This document shows, piece by piece, positions 13,809 through 14,533 of a stretch of DNA of 14,533 nt (position 1 is the stretch's first letter; every line of letters begins with the position of its first letter). Where the stretch lies: NCBI GenBank assembly GCA_021163705.1, contig JAGGTO010000132.1, positions 1-14,533 on the forward strand. Direction: 5' to 3'. The notes under the pieces were generated by a model, which saw only the letters and a program-made list of their open reading frames with translations, ran no database searches and was not told the DNA's origin. Origin of the DNA: Thermoplasmata archaeon (GTDB lineage: Archaea; Thermoplasmatota; Thermoplasmata; Thermoplasmatales; Aciduliprofundaceae). The position numbers and the translations under genes were made by a program.

Positions 13809-14533
13809 AATCAAGGCTATAGCAGTCGGCATGAATTCCTGCGGCATTGCCGCTGGGGCAAAGGAGACCTACGAAGCAATTAAAAAGGAGCTTGAGAAGA
13901 GGGACCTTGATGTCAAGCTCAAGATAGTTGGTTGTGTCGGCATGTGCTACCGCGAGCCCCTCGTGGACATAATCACTGACGAGGAGATAATCACATACGG
14001 TCACGTTGACCCTAAGAAAGTTCCGAAAATCATAGAGGAGCATGTTATTAGAGGGAAAACCATCGAGGAGTGGGTCGTTAAGAGGGACTGGTGGGAGAAC
14101 GGCAAGAGGAAGACCTGGGATGTTGACGGCTATTTCTCCAAACAGGTCAAGATAGTGCTTGAGAACTCTGGCTACATAGATCCTGAGAGCATAGACGAGT
14201 ACATTGCTGCTGGAGGTTATGAGGCGCTCAAAAAAGCCCTCAAGATGGAGCCTGAGGAGATAATAGATATTATCACCAAGTCCGGTCTGAGAGGAAGAGG
14301 TGGTGCTGGATTCCCGACCGGCCTGAAGTGGAAGTTCGCGAGAGAAGCTAAGGGAAATGAAAAATACATAATCTGCAACGCTGACGAGGGCGACCCCGGA
14401 GCGTTCATGGACCGGAATGTCCTTGAGGGGGATCCCCATCGCGTCATAGAGGGCATGATAATCGGTGCCTACGCGATTGGGGCAACGAAGGGCTTTATTT
14501 ATGTGAGAGCTGAGTATCCACTCGCCATAAGGA
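13801..14533 (+). CDS. NuoF-like NAD(P)H/FMN-binding subunit (3' end cut by window)
   Basis: The first 244 residues of a NuoF/HydB-like (51-kDa) subunit. An N-terminal thioredoxin-like domain carries C14 (NSCGIAAGA) and C45 and C49 (GCVGMC). It is followed from about residue 158 by the FMN/NADH domain with SGLRGRGGAGFPTGLKW and NADEGDPGAFMDR. HydB and Hnd-type proteins share this architecture and continue with an SLBB domain, a [4Fe-4S] domain and often two ferredoxin clusters outside the window. The N-terminal domain shows only three of the usual four [2Fe-2S] cysteines: at the expected fourth site (five residues before C14) there is V9. ATG 13801 follows GGGAGGGAAAGCTCG. Codon use is more GC-rich and Thermococcus-like than in the genes upstream. 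Confidence 0.9.
   Translation, partial: MSEIKAIAVGMNSCGIAAGAKETYEAIKKELEKRDLDVKLKIVGCVGMCYREPLVDIITDEEIITYGHVDPKKVPKIIEEHVIRGKTIEEWVVKRDWWENGKRKTWDVDGYFSKQVKIVLENSGYIDPESIDEYIAAGGYEALKKALKMEPEEIIDIITKSGLRGRGGAGFPTGLKWKFAREAKGNEKYIICNADEGDPGAFMDRNVLEGDPHRVIEGMIIGAYAIGATKGFIYVRAEYPLAIR

Noticed and set aside
13783..14439. 218-residue minus-strand open frame
   Set aside because: It lies opposite the NuoF-like gene, whose FMN/NADH motifs are unmistakable, and shows no recognisable motif.

Overview
The window looks like chromosome of a heat-loving, anaerobic, peptide- or sulfur-using archaeon. Evidence: a tRNA gene interrupted at position 37/38 by an intron with a bulge-helix-bulge fold, no encoded CCA end, TATA-type promoters about 25-30 bases before likely transcript starts, poly-T terminators, strong GGAGG/GGTGAT ribosome sites, and gene families best known from Thermococcales. 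The rather AT-rich coding and the family mix would suit an Aciduliprofundum-like (DHVE2, Thermoplasmatota) genome, but that placement is inference and cannot be proven from the window.

Region 1 (1-7626, minus strand) is most of one tightly packed operon for a membrane-bound, ferredoxin-linked respiratory complex. Reading from 7626 downward it holds MnhE-, MnhF-, MnhG-, MbhD-, MbhE/F-fused, MnhC- and MnhD-like subunits, a second MnhD-like subunit, then NuoH-, NuoB- and NuoC-like subunits. This A-B-C-D-F-G-H-H'-M-J-K order, with two large antiporter-like subunits and M before J, matches the MBX (sulfane-sulfur reductase) operon rather than the MBH hydrogenase operon. The deciding L subunit lies beyond base 1.

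Region 2 (7627-8394) has no protein gene. It holds the operon promoter, a tRNA-Pro(UGG) with a 56-base intron, a 300-base array of perfect short hairpins built from a repeated module, a T-rich terminator and a regulatory-looking AT-rich stretch. Part of the tRNA intron is clearly related to the repeat module downstream. This is the most unusual part of the window.

Region 3 (8395-11755, plus strand) is a four-gene operon for a heterotetrameric FAD/iron-sulfur amine or amino-acid dehydrogenase, in the gene order of archaeal dye-linked L-proline dehydrogenase PDH1 (alpha, gamma, delta, beta).

Region 4 (11862-13196, plus) is a single gene for a CoA-disulfide reductase/NADH oxidase/NSR-type flavoprotein with the redox-active cysteine. 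Region 5 (13344 to the right edge, plus) starts a NuoE-NuoF module of the kind used for NAD(P)H oxidation or reduction by hydrogenases and formate dehydrogenases. Its base usage changes part-way through the NuoE-like gene.

Together the genes describe redox metabolism: amino-acid oxidation, NAD(P)H exchange, and a ferredoxin-driven ion-pumping membrane complex that may end in sulfur reduction.
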